Shown piece by piece: positions 56,359 to 64,000 of a stretch of 64,000 nt of DNA. Location of the stretch: contig NZ_PNCJ01000017.1 of NCBI RefSeq assembly GCF_005887115.1, forward strand, positions 357,340-421,339, given 5' to 3'. Every line of letters begins with the position of its first letter. Position 1 is the stretch's first letter. This DNA is from Pseudoalteromonas rubra (GTDB lineage Bacteria; Pseudomonadota; Gammaproteobacteria; Enterobacterales; Alteromonadaceae). The position numbers and the translations under genes were made by a program. Under the pieces are notes generated by a model that saw only the letters and a list, made by a program, of their open reading frames with translations, searched no databases and was not told the origin of the DNA.

Positions 56359-58128
56359 TTAAAAGCGGTTTTTAACCGTAAATAACCATTGCACAGAGTC
56401 AATGTTGTCAGGTCCATCGAGTGGCGCGGCAACATCCAGGTGCAGGACTAAACCTGAATTCGCGCGGCTCGGAGCGAGTCGAAGACCCAGACCCACATTT
56501 TTCAAAAACTGGCCCTGAATTTGATGTGTTAAAGCGTGTTGCTGCTGTGTCGTTAGTATGTGAGAAAATTCCGAATTATCGTGTAAGGGAGATGGCAGTG
56601 CACGACCGTCTACTCTGCCAATATCAAAATACGCCGCACCACCCACTTTAAACAGGTGCAGTAAATCGTATTCCCAGTAATAGCGTTTTTCAAGGTTAAG
56701 TAAAATTTTGCGATTGCCCTGCAGGTAGTTACTCGGGTACCCCCTGAGACCCGTTTCTCCTCCTAAGGTGATCTGCTGATCGGCACTGAGGTGTTTGCCA
56801 TATTGGACTTCCAATTGTGCATACCAGGATTGCCTGAGACTGGTATTGAGATAGTACTGAAGCCGTGTGCTGATAGTTAAATTTTCGGCCTGATGCTCGC
56901 GTTTATTCCAGTAACCATTCAAATTGAAGGCGAAGCGCAGCAAGCTATCGTCAGAAGTAAAGTGAGCCTTGTTTGCGTTGAATGTCCCAACCCAGCGGCT
57001 ATCATCATCACTGAGCCCGCTGTCTGAATAGCCAATCAGGGCATTGATATTCCACCCTAAATTTAAATCCTCAGTACGGTAGATAGAATCAAAATTACGA
57101 ACTTTGATATAGGCATCCTCAAACCACTGTGCCTGAATATAGGGGTAACGTACAGTACGGTCCTCTGCTATTGGTAAGGTGGTGGCGCGTATTGGGGCAA
57201 ACTCTTGCTTTTCATCCTGATATCCCAACAGAAGTCGCCGTGTCCAGTCGTCGTTAAGTGCGAACGCGCGACCAATATATAGATTGGTTATTTCACTCAG
57301 TTGCTCATACTCCGAAATCTCTTCGCCCAGATTGTAAAGAGATTCAACTCTGCGATTGCTTAGGTTGCTAACACCATAGCTGTAGGGTGTAGAAATCGAA
57401 AAGAATGGATAGGCAACCCCAATATAGTGCACTTTGCCATCATCGTTGTCTGCATACTCTACTCGCCCCTGATAGCGGCTAGAGAGAATTTGAGGGTCGT
57501 CATAAACAAACAAATAACCACTACGATCGGGATCGGAGATATGTGTCAGTGACAAACGTTTACCATAGCCCAATAAGTTAGATTCACGAAAACCGAGTCT
57601 GCTCGAATTGTCACCACCGCTGCGGCTAAAACTGATGTCGGGCAGCAGTGTCCACAGATCGCGTGTGACGACAGTGACAGCCACTTCACCGTCACAGGTT
57701 TGCTCTGCGAATATTCTCGCATCGTAAATATAGGGTTGCTGACGCAGTATCCGTTCTGATTCTTGTAATAGTTTTGGATCATATTCACTGCCTTTGGTAA
57801 AAAGCAGTAGATTACGGATCACTTCAGGTTTGGTGGTGATATGTGCCCGATTGGCAAAACGAAATACCGCGTTGTCTTCTTCTGGCAAAGAGGTATCAAA
57901 GACGTTTAGCTGCTTGAGGTCAATGCTAACAACGGAGGCATTTTGCACATCAGGTAGGGAGTCCTCACTGTCTAGCTGACGGTGGAGGTTGTTGTCTTCG
58001 GGTATGTTCGGACGAAGATTACCACAGCTCTCCAATGCACTAAATGGCGTGCTGGCTGCTGCTTTTGCAGAATGCGCCGCCACTGTTGTGAATATTGTTA
58101 GTATTGAAACGCGAACAACCCAACCCAT
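56359..58128 (-). CDS. Omp85-superfamily outer-membrane barrel with one POTRA-like region
   Basis: A 589-residue protein, signal peptide cleaved after about residue 24 (HSAKAAA). The N-terminal region has one POTRA-like unit (about 80-150: TKPEVIRNLLLFTKGSEYDPKLLQESERIL then VAVTVVTRDLW). A large beta-barrel follows with the Omp85 GGETGLRGYPSNYL loop, the RGF/Y motif, and the C-terminal TVKNRF ending in Phe. BamA and TamA have more POTRA units, so this is a shorter relative of unknown cargo, perhaps in lipid or protein insertion. It begins a minus-strand run that includes the MscS-like gene 57 bp downstream. Confidence 0.8.
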   Translation of the reverse strand: MGWVVRVSILTIFTTVAAHSAKAAASTPFSALESCGNLRPNIPEDNNLHRQLDSEDSLPDVQNASVVSIDLKQLNVFDTSLPEEDNAVFRFANRAHITTKPEVIRNLLLFTKGSEYDPKLLQESERILRQQPYIYDARIFAEQTCDGEVAVTVVTRDLWTLLPDISFSRSGGDNSSRLGFRESNLLGYGKRLSLTHISDPDRSGYLFVYDDPQILSSRYQGRVEYADNDDGKVHYIGVAYPFFSISTPYSYGVSNLSNRRVESLYNLGEEISEYEQLSEITNLYIGRAFALNDDWTRRLLLGYQDEKQEFAPIRATTLPIAEDRTVRYPYIQAQWFEDAYIKVRNFDSIYRTEDLNLGWNINALIGYSDSGLSDDDSRWVGTFNANKAHFTSDDSLLRFAFNLNGYWNKREHQAENLTISTRLQYYLNTSLRQSWYAQLEVQYGKHLSADQQITLGGETGLRGYPSNYLQGNRKILLNLEKRYYWEYDLLHLFKVGGAAYFDIGRVDGRALPSPLHDNSEFSHILTTQQQHALTHQIQGQFLKNVGLGLRLAPSRANSGLVLHLDVAAPLDGPDNIDSVQWLFTVKNRF

Positions 58129-58202
58129 AGAACAGCCTGTTGTGAATAAACGTGCTTTTAATTATGGCCTATGTTAGCCATAGCTGCTCAACTAAGTCTA
58201 TA

Positions 58203-58505
58203 TTATTGTTGTAAATTTAACCGAAATAATGTAACCAGATCCGGCAAATGTTCAGTCGCACCAAGGCCTTCCGGCATGATCCAGATGCTGTCGCTGTAAT
58301 GTTCAAAATTGAGGTTATAAGGGTGGCCTGCATAACTAAAGCGCCATTGATGACGATCTGCGCCAAGGTGAAACTCAAGCAAGGTAATACCATCCAGATG
58401 CAAGAAAATTTGTCCCCATAGCTCGAATTCATCTGCATCGGGCAAAGAAGCAGGAGTAACGACAATGCAGTCCTGCTCAGGCTGGTGGTTGATGTGGGTT
58501 GTCAC
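58203..58505 (-). CDS. DUF3630-like small protein
   Basis: A 100-residue protein with ELWGQIFLHLDGITLLEFHLGADRHQWRFSYAG, in two blocks, and a terminal LFRLNLQQ. I place it in the DUF3630 family of Alteromonadales and Vibrio, which is usually near recQ. It starts 24 bp after the recQ stop, so it is probably cotranscribed. Function is unknown; there is no signal peptide or membrane segment. Confidence 0.65.
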   Translation of the reverse strand: MTTHINHQPEQDCIVVTPASLPDADEFELWGQIFLHLDGITLLEFHLGADRHQWRFSYAGHPYNLNFEHYSDSIWIMPEGLGATEHLPDLVTLFRLNLQQ

Positions 58506-58529
58506 GGTTACTCCGGTTAGTGCGTCAGG

Positions 58530-60353
58530 TTAGTCGGTATCGAGGTAATTTCGGATCAGCTGCATAAAAGGTGCACCGTACTTGCTCAATTTGGTAAAGC
58601 CCACACCGGATACTTTCAGGAATTCACTGTCATTTGTCGGGGTGAGCTGCGCCATTTCTGCCAGTGTCTTATCACTGAAGACAACATAAGGCGGCACGTC
58701 ATCCTGATCGGCGAGCTCTTTTCGCAGGCTACGCAATTTCGCAAACAGCTTCTTATCGTAATTGAACTGAGCCAGTTTATCCTGATAAACATGTTTTGCT
58801 TCAAGGCGTGGCTGAGCGAGTTGCAATGCGTATTCTCCACGTAAAACTGAACGCGCCCCTTCAGTGAGCCTGAGTGCGGCGCCCTGAGTGATATCTTGCG
58901 CAACTAACCCATGGTGTATCAGTTGTCTCAGGATACTCAGCCAGTATTCATTGCTATGTTCTTTGCCAATACCATAGGTACTCAGTGTGTGGTGCTGGTT
59001 GTCCCGGATCCTGGCGGTATTTGCGCCGCGCAGGACATCCACAATGTAACCGAGTCCAAAACGCTGCTCAGCTCGGTAAATACAGGATAACGCTTGCTGA
59101 GCAACCAAAGTGCCATCAAAGCGCTTGGGCGGGTTCAGGCAGATATCACAGTTACCACAGGGTTCACGTTGATATTCACTGAAGTAATTGAGCAAGATCT
59201 GACGTCGACAGGTCTGCGCCGAAGCAAAGCTGGCCATAGAGTTGAATCGTTGTTCTTCGACTCTGCGGCGATGCTCATCCTCAATATCTTCAAAAAAGCG
59301 TTTAACCCGGCCAATGTCCGCCGGATCAAAATACATAATGGCTTCTGCTGCCAGACCATCACGTCCCGCGCGGCCCGTTTCCTGATAGTAGGCCTCAATG
59401 CTTTTGGGGATGTCGTAATGCAAGACATAGCGCACATTTGATTTATTGATGCCCATGCCAAATGCCACCGTTGCAACCACTATCTGAATATCGTCACGGG
59501 AAAATGCATTTTGTACGAACTGACGTTGCTCGTTAGTCATACCTGCATGATATGCCGCAGCGTTAAAGCCGGCCTCAACCAGCTTTTCGGCGATGTCATC
59601 AACGCGTTTACGACTGGAGCAGTAGACAATGCCGCTTTGCCCTTTTTGAGTACGCAGATAGCGCATCAATTGTGACAGGGGCTTAAACTTTTCTTCTATG
59701 GTGTAGCGAATATTCGGTCTGTCAAAACTGCCTGTATGGATAAACGGAGTGATCAGGCCAAGCTGCGTGACAATATCGCTGCGAGTTGCCAGATCGGCGG
59801 TTGCCGTTAATGCCATCATAGGAACAGTGGCAAAGCGTTGTTTTAACTCATGCAGACGACAGTAGTGTGGTCTGAAGTCGTGCCCCCAATGGGATACACA
59901 ATGCGCTTCATCAATGGCGAATAACCCCAACTTGAGGTGACTCAGACGTTCAATAAACTCGCTCTGGAGAATTTTCTCAGGCGCAACATACAACAACTTG
60001 ATTTCACCCTGATGCAGGCGTTGATAGATTGCTTGCTGTTGTGCCCGGTCGATACTGTTATTGATGAACTCCGCGGAGATGCCCAGCGCTTTGAGCTGGG
60101 CAACCTGATCTTGCATCAAAGAGATAAGGGGAGAGACCACAATGCAGGTGCCGGGTAGCAACAAAGCGGGTACCTGATAACACAAAGATTTACCGCCGCC
60201 TGTCGGCAGCAATACTAGGCTATCGCGCCCGTCCAGGCATGCCTGAATGACGTCGAGTTGTCCGTCACGAAAGTCACTGTAGCCAAAAACTTCTTTCAGT
60301 ACGCCGTGCGGTGTGTCGATTGAGTGAGTTGCAAGATTTTCCATCGAGCGCAT
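58530..60353 (-). CDS. recQ: ATP-dependent DNA helicase RecQ
   Basis: A 607-residue 3'-5' helicase in recombination and repair. The SF2 core has Walker A LLPTGGGKSLCYQ, DEAH box AIDEAHCVSHWGHDF and motif VI QETGRAGRDG; the RQC domain holds a zinc site (CRRQILLNYF, CGNCDIC); and a C-terminal HRDC domain ends near residue 600. The length matches E. coli RecQ (609). ATG 60353 and ATG 60344 are both possible starts. It is followed by the DUF3630-like gene. Confidence 0.95.
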   Translation of the reverse strand: MRSMENLATHSIDTPHGVLKEVFGYSDFRDGQLDVIQACLDGRDSLVLLPTGGGKSLCYQVPALLLPGTCIVVSPLISLMQDQVAQLKALGISAEFINNSIDRAQQQAIYQRLHQGEIKLLYVAPEKILQSEFIERLSHLKLGLFAIDEAHCVSHWGHDFRPHYCRLHELKQRFATVPMMALTATADLATRSDIVTQLGLITPFIHTGSFDRPNIRYTIEEKFKPLSQLMRYLRTQKGQSGIVYCSSRKRVDDIAEKLVEAGFNAAAYHAGMTNEQRQFVQNAFSRDDIQIVVATVAFGMGINKSNVRYVLHYDIPKSIEAYYQETGRAGRDGLAAEAIMYFDPADIGRVKRFFEDIEDEHRRRVEEQRFNSMASFASAQTCRRQILLNYFSEYQREPCGNCDICLNPPKRFDGTLVAQQALSCIYRAEQRFGLGYIVDVLRGANTARIRDNQHHTLSTYGIGKEHSNEYWLSILRQLIHHGLVAQDITQGAALRLTEGARSVLRGEYALQLAQPRLEAKHVYQDKLAQFNYDKKLFAKLRSLRKELADQDDVPPYVVFSDKTLAEMAQLTPTNDSEFLKVSGVGFTKLSKYGAPFMQLIRNYLDTD

Positions 60354-60494
60354 TTTAGTGGGTTTTACGTCAGATGTCTTTTGTTTTTGATCACAGGAAA
60401 ATCATACTGGCGGGTACAGTTTGCGGTATACTGCGCGCTTGGCATCTGTGGTCGCCATCACAAGGCCAATTGTGTTCGTGCTTGGGAGAAATGA

Positions 60495-61400
60495 ATGGGA
60501 ACGAGTAGTGAAACGAAGCAAGGGTATACCTTTGCCGTTTTAGCGTTTTTGATGTGGGGACTGGCCCCCATCTATTTTAAATCACTGGATCAGGTCGATG
60601 CGCTTGAAATTCTGATCCATCGAGTTGTCTGGTCAGTGCTCTTTATTGCGCTGATCATCGCGGTTAAGCTGAACTGGCATAAAGTCATTGCGGTACTGCG
60701 TCAGCCTAAACTATTGATGATGTTAACTGTCACGGCGTTGTTACTCGGTTTTAACTGGGGACTGTTTATCTGGTCAGTGAATAACGGTCATATGCTGGAT
60801 GCTAGCCTAGGCTATTATATTAATCCCTTATTGAATGTACTGTTAGGCATGCTGTTTCTGCAAGAGCGTCTTCGTCCTCGTCAGCAATTTGCAGTCGGCC
60901 TGGCATTCGTTGGGGTCGTGTTACAGTTAGTAAGCTTTGGCTCGTTCCCCGTTATTGCGTTTTCCCTGGCCGGTTCCTTCGCCATTTATGGTTTGTTGCG
61001 CAAGACTATGGCGGTGGAGTCCTTACCCGGTTTGTTAATTGAAGCCGTTATTTTACTTCCCATTGCACTTGGTTACTGGTGGTGGCTGACACCCAGTGAA
61101 ACGAGCAACATGATGCTCAATGACTGGCTCACCAACCTCTTGTTGATTAGTGCTGGGGTGGTTACGACCCTGCCGTTATTGTGCTTCACAGCAGCTGCAA
61201 AACGTATTCCCTACTCAACATTGGGGTTCTTTCAGTACATCGGACCAAGCCTGATGTTTATTTTGGCTGTGGTATTTTATGGTGAAGTGTTCAGCGCAGA
61301 GCGGGTATTGACCTTTGCGTTTATTTGGTCAGCTTTGGCGCTATTTAGTTTTGATTCTTACCGAACGGGCAAAGCACAGCGCCGTCTGGCAACGTCATAG
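60495..61400 (+). CDS. rarD: EamA-family transporter RarD
   Basis: A 301-residue inner-membrane protein with about ten helices of the drug/metabolite transporter superfamily. YTFAVLAFLMWGLAPIYFK, EILIHRVVWSVL, WSVNNGHMLDASLGYYINPL and FFQYIGPSLMFILAV are the standard RarD blocks. RarD was linked to chloramphenicol resistance in Pseudomonas, but its substrate is not settled. It is divergent from recQ with 141 bp between. Confidence 0.92.
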   Translation: MGTSSETKQGYTFAVLAFLMWGLAPIYFKSLDQVDALEILIHRVVWSVLFIALIIAVKLNWHKVIAVLRQPKLLMMLTVTALLLGFNWGLFIWSVNNGHMLDASLGYYINPLLNVLLGMLFLQERLRPRQQFAVGLAFVGVVLQLVSFGSFPVIAFSLAGSFAIYGLLRKTMAVESLPGLLIEAVILLPIALGYWWWLTPSETSNMMLNDWLTNLLLISAGVVTTLPLLCFTAAAKRIPYSTLGFFQYIGPSLMFILAVVFYGEVFSAERVLTFAFIWSALALFSFDSYRTGKAQRRLATS

Positions 61401-61445
61401 TAGTACTTGGGGCACCGAGTGAGTCGGTGCCCACAATAAATTCGG

Positions 61446-61823
61446 TTAGATGTCGTCGTCAGCTTCCACAGCGACAGCTTCGACTTCTTCCTTATTTGCG
61501 CTCACCTTAGAGCGACCAAACAAAGTATGGAATTTGGTCTTACAGGTCGTCAGTTTGAGGTATTTGGTCCAGGTTTTTTCCATCGCATTTTCTGGAGTCC
61601 CTAATCCCCCCATAACCTCCACAAAGCGTTGCTGAAATTCATTTTGCGGATGACTGGCTTTAGTGTATAAGCTTTTAAGTAACGCACCATGGTTTTCCAG
61701 AATATCAGACTCTTGCAGGGTAAAGTGTCCGCTTCGAGAAAACCCCCGGGGAAAGTTAATATCATCATAGAAGTGTTTTGTTGTAGCAAAAGCTTCTTTC
61801 AAGGTCGCTAAATTTTGACTCAT
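61446..61823 (-). CDS. maoP: Macrodomain Ori protein MaoP (YifE/DUF413)
   Basis: A 125-residue protein with the DUF413 core: FYDDINFPRGFSRSGHFTL, LLKSLYTKASHPQNEFQ and the WTKYLKL...KFHTLFGRSK segment. It ends with an acidic tail (EEVEAVAVEADDDI). In E. coli MaoP and the cis site maoS give long-range order to the Ori macrodomain. ATG 61823 is used because GAGGA lies seven bases upstream; the open frame back to 61934 lacks homology. It faces hdfR divergently, as in E. coli. Confidence 0.88.
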   Translation of the reverse strand: MSQNLATLKEAFATTKHFYDDINFPRGFSRSGHFTLQESDILENHGALLKSLYTKASHPQNEFQQRFVEVMGGLGTPENAMEKTWTKYLKLTTCKTKFHTLFGRSKVSANKEEVEAVAVEADDDI

Positions 61824-61853
61824 GGTGAAATCCTCAGCATTGTTTGGCAGGAG

Positions 61854-61864
61854 TATGGACCATA
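61854..61864. promoter_or_regulatory. Palindrome between maoP and hdfR
   Basis: TATGGACCATA is a perfect 11-bp palindrome in the 86-bp divergent spacer, on the maoP side. In E. coli this spacer contains maoS and HdfR control sites. Whether this is either one is unknown. Confidence 0.4.
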
Positions 61865-61909
61865 GTGTGGAAATAATTAAACGAGATTTTTTTATCGTAA
61901 GGGGGCTAT

Positions 61910-62758
61910 GTGGACATAGATCTATTAAAAACATTTGTCGAAGTCGTAAAGACCCGTCACTTTGGTCGCGCAGCGGAGAATTTATACATCACTCAGTCTG
62001 CCGTTAGCTTCCGGATCCGCCAGTTAGAACAAAGCCTTGGCGTTAATTTATTTATTCGTCAGCGCAATAATATTCAATTGACGGCGCCGGGTGAACGTTT
62101 ATTACCCCATGCTAATATGATCCTGACGGGCATGCAGCGTGCGAAGGTCGATGTGGCACTTGCCAACAACATGCATAAGCAGCTTTCACTGGCGGGTACG
62201 CCGAATATCTGGGATGCCTTTTTACAATTCGGTATTAATCATATTGTGACAGCCATGCCAGGGGTTTCTTTGGTGGCAGAAGTAAAGGCACAGCAAGAGA
62301 GTACACGTTTATTGCTGGAGCGTACACTTGATATTGCAGTGCTATTTGACCCACCTAAAGTTGATGAGCTGGTGGTAAAACAAATAAAGCATCTGGCCAT
62401 CATCCCAGTTAGCACAATGTCACAGACAACGGATGAGGACTTTTTTGATAAGCAATATGTTTATGTAGACTGGGGAACGGCCTTTTCATTGTGGCATGCG
62501 AAACAATTTACTGGCAGCACACCGCCTTATTTCAGAACCAGTACCGGGCGTATTGCGCTGGATCTCATTATGCAGTGCGGAGGCTCAGCATTTATACCCC
62601 GTGCATTGGCGGTCGAATCGATAGAGAAAAAGCAGTTGTTTCATATTGAATCTGTAGAACAAAATGCCCGCGAGATTTATGTTGCCTATCACAAGGATAA
62701 TGAACAGCTAGAGCAAATAGAGATGATTGCCAGTCTGTTGGCGTCTTTACCTGATTAG
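61910..62758 (+). CDS. hdfR: LysR-family regulator HdfR
   Basis: A 282-residue LysR-type regulator. The winged HTH is at residues about 3-62 (LLKTFVEVVKTRHFGRAAENL, ITQSAVSFRIRQLEQSLGV, in two parts) and matches E. coli HdfR closely; the effector domain follows. HdfR represses flhDC and activates gltBD in E. coli. The start is GTG 61910 with AAGGGGG upstream; the ATG two bases earlier is out of frame. It is divergent from maoP. Confidence 0.9.
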   Translation: MDIDLLKTFVEVVKTRHFGRAAENLYITQSAVSFRIRQLEQSLGVNLFIRQRNNIQLTAPGERLLPHANMILTGMQRAKVDVALANNMHKQLSLAGTPNIWDAFLQFGINHIVTAMPGVSLVAEVKAQQESTRLLLERTLDIAVLFDPPKVDELVVKQIKHLAIIPVSTMSQTTDEDFFDKQYVYVDWGTAFSLWHAKQFTGSTPPYFRTSTGRIALDLIMQCGGSAFIPRALAVESIEKKQLFHIESVEQNAREIYVAYHKDNEQLEQIEMIASLLASLPD

Positions 62759-62791
62759 GTTACAGATTGTTGAATTATTTATGATGGCTAG

Positions 62792-62838
62792 CTGACAGTT
62801 TAATGTCACTTTTATTTTAAGTGTAATATTTCTGTCAC
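62792..62838 (+). promoter_or_regulatory. Two Pho boxes upstream of the right-hand porin
   Basis: Box 1, CTGACAGTTTAATGTCAC (62792-62809), and box 2, GTGTAATATTTCTGTCAC (62821-62838), both show the 11-bp spaced CTGTCAT-like repeats; the second half of box 2 is a full match to CTGTCAY. The boxes start 29 bp apart. The porin ATG is 63 bp after box 2. Confidence 0.75.
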
Positions 62839-62900
62839 GTATCGCTGGCAGACTGCGCCTGTCTAAAAAATTACGTGTTGCGATACTTGAGGAAATACAC

Positions 62901-63830
62901 ATGAAATTATCCAAATCAGCATTATTTGTTTCTCTTTTCGGTGCTTTGTCTGCGAGCGCTTACGCTGATGTTGATGTATACGGTAAGGCGAACCTGTCTG
63001 TACAAAGTTCTGATGAAGGTGAAGGTTCATTTACAGAAGTGAAGAGCAATGCATCACGCTTTGGTTTTAAAGGCTCTGAAAAGCTCGACTCTGGCCTTGA
63101 AGTTATCTACAAACTGGAGTTCCAGGTAGACGTATCTGATGCAGATTCAAAAGGCGAAGATGACAATATCACGGCACGTAACCAATACGTCGGTCTGAAA
63201 GGTAATTTCGGTGAGGTTGTTATTGGCCGTAATGACACTGCATTTAAACAGTCACAAGGCAAACTTGACCTGTTCAACGACCTAGAAGCAGATATTAAGA
63301 ACCTGTTTAAAGGTGAAAACCGTCTGGGCGATTCAATTTCTTATAAATCAGCAAGTTTTAATGGCTTTAAAGTATTAGGTACATTTATTGCTGAAGACAG
63401 CACTGAAGGTGAAAACGGGTTCTCAGCAGCACTGACTTATGGTGATGCAAAATTAAAGAACACTAAATTCTATGCTGCGGTTGCAACTGATAGTGAAGTA
63501 AAAGGCTACGATGCAGTACGTTTCTCAGTACAAGGTAAAGTAGCAGACTTTAAACTGGGTGCAATGTACCAGATGCAAGAGAAAGTAGATGGGTCTGATG
63601 AAGCTGACGGTTACATGGTAAACGCGGCATACGGTTTCGGCGCGAATACCCTGAAACTACAATATCAGGTTATCGACTTTGATAAGGGCGATAAGGTTGA
63701 TGGTATTTCTGTGGGTATCGACCACAAGCTGAGCAAAGCGGCAAAGCTTTATGCCTTCTACTCAAGTGTTGATGAAGACAATGGTGTAGAGGAAGACTAC
63801 CTGGGTGCAGGTATCGAATACAAGTTCTAA
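62901..63830 (+). CDS. Porin, probable Pho-regulated phosphate porin
   Basis: A 309-residue outer-membrane porin precursor. Signal peptide MKLSKSALFVSLFGALSASA, cleaved before DVDVYGK, then a barrel with ITARNQYVGLKGNFGEVVIG, FKGENRLGDSISY and C-terminal GAGIEYKF ending in Phe. It is a paralogue of the porin at 18601-19557. The Pho boxes upstream suggest it is induced in phosphate starvation, like PhoE of E. coli. GAGGAAA precedes the ATG. A terminator follows. Confidence 0.9.
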   Translation: MKLSKSALFVSLFGALSASAYADVDVYGKANLSVQSSDEGEGSFTEVKSNASRFGFKGSEKLDSGLEVIYKLEFQVDVSDADSKGEDDNITARNQYVGLKGNFGEVVIGRNDTAFKQSQGKLDLFNDLEADIKNLFKGENRLGDSISYKSASFNGFKVLGTFIAEDSTEGENGFSAALTYGDAKLKNTKFYAAVATDSEVKGYDAVRFSVQGKVADFKLGAMYQMQEKVDGSDEADGYMVNAAYGFGANTLKLQYQVIDFDKGDKVDGISVGIDHKLSKAAKLYAFYSSVDEDNGVEEDYLGAGIEYKF

Positions 63831-63862
63831 GTCTATACAAGACCTAAAACCAGGATTGATAA

Positions 63863-63894
63863 AGGCCAGTCGGAACGCTCTGACTGGTCTTTTT
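63863..63894 (+). terminator. Terminator after right-hand porin
   Basis: AGGCCAGTC (63863-63871) pairs with GACTGGTCT (63882-63890, one G-T pair), followed by TTTT. No gene is visible from there to the right edge of the window. Confidence 0.85.
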
Positions 63895-64000
63895 ACGTTT
63901 TATGGACCTGATATCAGGCCTGTTTAACGGCGTTTTATGTCAAAAAACACCTGTTTCGTACAATTAATGTTCGAACGCGCCGTTTTTCTCACTTTTCTTC

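Noticed and set aside
1..64000. CRISPR arrays, prophage, toxin-antitoxin or defence islands
   Set aside because: I saw no regularly spaced repeats, phage structural or integrase genes, or recognised defence families on either strand.

Overview
The window is a stretch of ordinary gammaproteobacterial chromosome, most like the marine order Alteromonadales (Pseudoalteromonas or a close relative). This rests on conserved gene orders (epd-pgk-fba; sfsA, dksA-gluQRS, pcnB-folK-panB-panC; gpmM-envC opposite yibN-grxC-secB-gpsA; xseA opposite guaB-guaA; maoP opposite hdfR), on a PanP-type aspartate decarboxylase, on an acetate-type sensor/transporter cluster and on Alteromonadales-style porins. I see no prophage, CRISPR array, intact insertion sequence or genomic island. 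The genus is inference from remembered homologues, not from a search.

Layout. 1-6 kb: the end of a YadH-like ABC permease, a TrmB-like methyltransferase, a degenerate GGDEF/EAL membrane protein, panP and a GAF-GGDEF diguanylate cyclase. 6-14.5 kb: a CrbS-like sensor kinase divergent from a DUF4212 + sodium:solute symporter pair, a cNMP/CBS/DUF294 protein and a DnaQ-type exonuclease, a carboxylate (acetate) sensing and uptake block. 14.6-18.2 kb: epd, pgk, fba. 18.2-23.2 kb: a porin, phoB, phoR and a PstS-like binding protein, with Pho boxes before phoB and before pstS. 23.2-31.6 kb: pantothenate, folate and RNA 3'-end genes, dksA, sfsA, pepB. 31.6-39 kb: envelope and cell-division genes (yibQ, a CtpA-type protease, envC), gpmM, and yibN-grxC-secB-gpsA. 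39-46 kb: a non-canonical methylenetetrahydrofolate reductase with MetJ-like and MetR-like operators, an M16 lipoprotease, cysE, an unknown membrane-anchored protein, xseA. 46-50.6 kb: guaB, guaA, tRNA-Trp, a HolD-like ORF, rimI. 50.6-64 kb: a BarA-type hybrid kinase, efpL, a TPR lipoprotein, a small MscS-like channel, an Omp85-like barrel, a DUF3630-like protein, recQ, rarD, maoP/hdfR and a second porin with two Pho boxes.

How the parts connect. PanP (aspartate to beta-alanine) probably supplies PanC because no panD accompanies panB-panC. PhoB-PhoR probably control pstS and the right-hand porin through the boxes seen here. The metF-like gene carries the two kinds of operator known for methionine control. 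pcnB appears to start at AUU, as in Escherichia coli. I did not find a clearly new multi-gene system; the best unexplained signals are a dense GATC cluster before the left porin, a 17-bp direct repeat flanking that porin, the MetJ/MetR-type operators on an atypical reductase, and several uncharacterised envelope genes.
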